A stretch of DNA of 6,837 nt from a candidate division TA06 bacterium (GTDB lineage: Bacteria > Ratteibacteria > UBA8468 > MWAK01): the NCBI GenBank assembly GCA_022704925.1, contig JAKJFK010000092.1, positions 1-6,837 of the forward strand. The letters are read 5' to 3'. This document shows positions 6,792 through 6,837 of the stretch, piece by piece. The notes under the pieces are model-generated. The model ran no database searches. It was given only the letters and a program-made list of their open reading frames with translations, and was not told where the DNA came from. Within the stretch, counting starts at the first letter, position 1, and each line of letters begins with the position of its first letter. The position numbers and the translations under genes were made by a program.

Positions 6792-6837
6792 CTATTTGGC
6801 CAGGATCAGGCGGCCGCCGGTCCGGCTCCCGCCGGCC
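6792..6837 (-). CDS. C-terminal end of an upstream gene, probably a CBM9-like-ended paralogue of the 1226-aa protein
   Basis: Only the last 14 codons and a TAG stop (6794-6792) are in the window: AGGSRTGGRLILAK. The 1226-aa protein ends AGGSRTGGRLILAR, so thirteen of the fourteen residues agree, and the DNA is identical over 41 bases. This frame shares strand and direction with its neighbours. The most likely reading is a second secreted enzyme with the same CBM9/DOMON-like C-terminal module; whether the rest is also similar cannot be seen. The call rests on the shared end alone, since the stretch is too short for any other argument. Confidence 0.65.
   Translation of the reverse strand, partial: AGGSRTGGRLILAK
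6797..6837. repeat. Direct repeat, copy 2 (41 nt, reaches the window edge)
   Basis: Second copy of the 41-base identity with 1086-1126. It runs off the right edge, so its true length is unknown and may be much greater. It is best explained by duplicated genes or a recently exchanged C-terminal domain, not by a mobile element: no inverted ends or transposase are seen. Confidence 0.9.

Noticed and set aside
1-6837. CRISPR array, tRNA, rRNA, insertion sequence or phage genes
   Set aside because: No regularly spaced repeats, tRNA-like folds, transposase or integrase motifs were found; the only longer repeat is the 41-nt coding identity.

Overview
The window is a GC-rich stretch (well over 60 % G+C by eye) that is almost wholly coding. 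All supported genes lie on the minus strand, so transcription runs from right to left. It looks like part of a carbohydrate-degradation locus from a bacterium rich in glycoside hydrolases. The domain style (secreted CBM4/9 and CBM9-like multidomain enzymes beside cytoplasmic TIM-barrel hydrolases) recalls the Verrucomicrobiota/Lentisphaerota/Planctomycetota and Armatimonadota world. That placement is an inference from style; there is no marker gene here.

Layout in transcription order: (1) 6837-6792, the last 14 codons of an upstream gene whose C-terminus is the same as that of gene 3 except for the final residue, so it is probably a paralogue; (2) a 52-nt spacer with a perfect 9-bp GC hairpin; (3) 6739-4832, a 635-aa protein without a signal peptide, a predicted TIM-barrel hydrolase-like protein with a helical C-terminal part and no family I can name firmly; (4) a 70-nt spacer with a weak terminator-like structure and a strong ribosome binding site; (5) 4761-1081, a secreted 1226-aa multidomain protein (signal peptide, CBM35/6-like sandwich, CBM4_9-like module, Ig-like domain, TIM-barrel-like core, beta-sandwich and Ig-like domains, CBM9/DOMON-like C-terminal module); (6) a 97-nt leader; (7) 981-1, the first 327 residues of a GH42-like beta-galactosidase with the Cys cluster and the Asn-Glu acid/base motif, cut by the left edge.

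The genes share orientation and have short spacers, so they could be one operon, with the secreted enzyme(s) binding and trimming a polysaccharide outside the membrane and the GH42-like and 635-aa proteins processing fragments inside. Transporters and regulators are not in view. The substrate cannot be read from the sequence; a galactose-containing glycan is a guess from the GH42-like gene only.

The very long plus-strand open frames (28-4053 and 4745-6751) are judged to be antisense shadows. They are codon-aligned with the minus-strand genes and stay open because those genes almost never use TTA, CTA or TCA.
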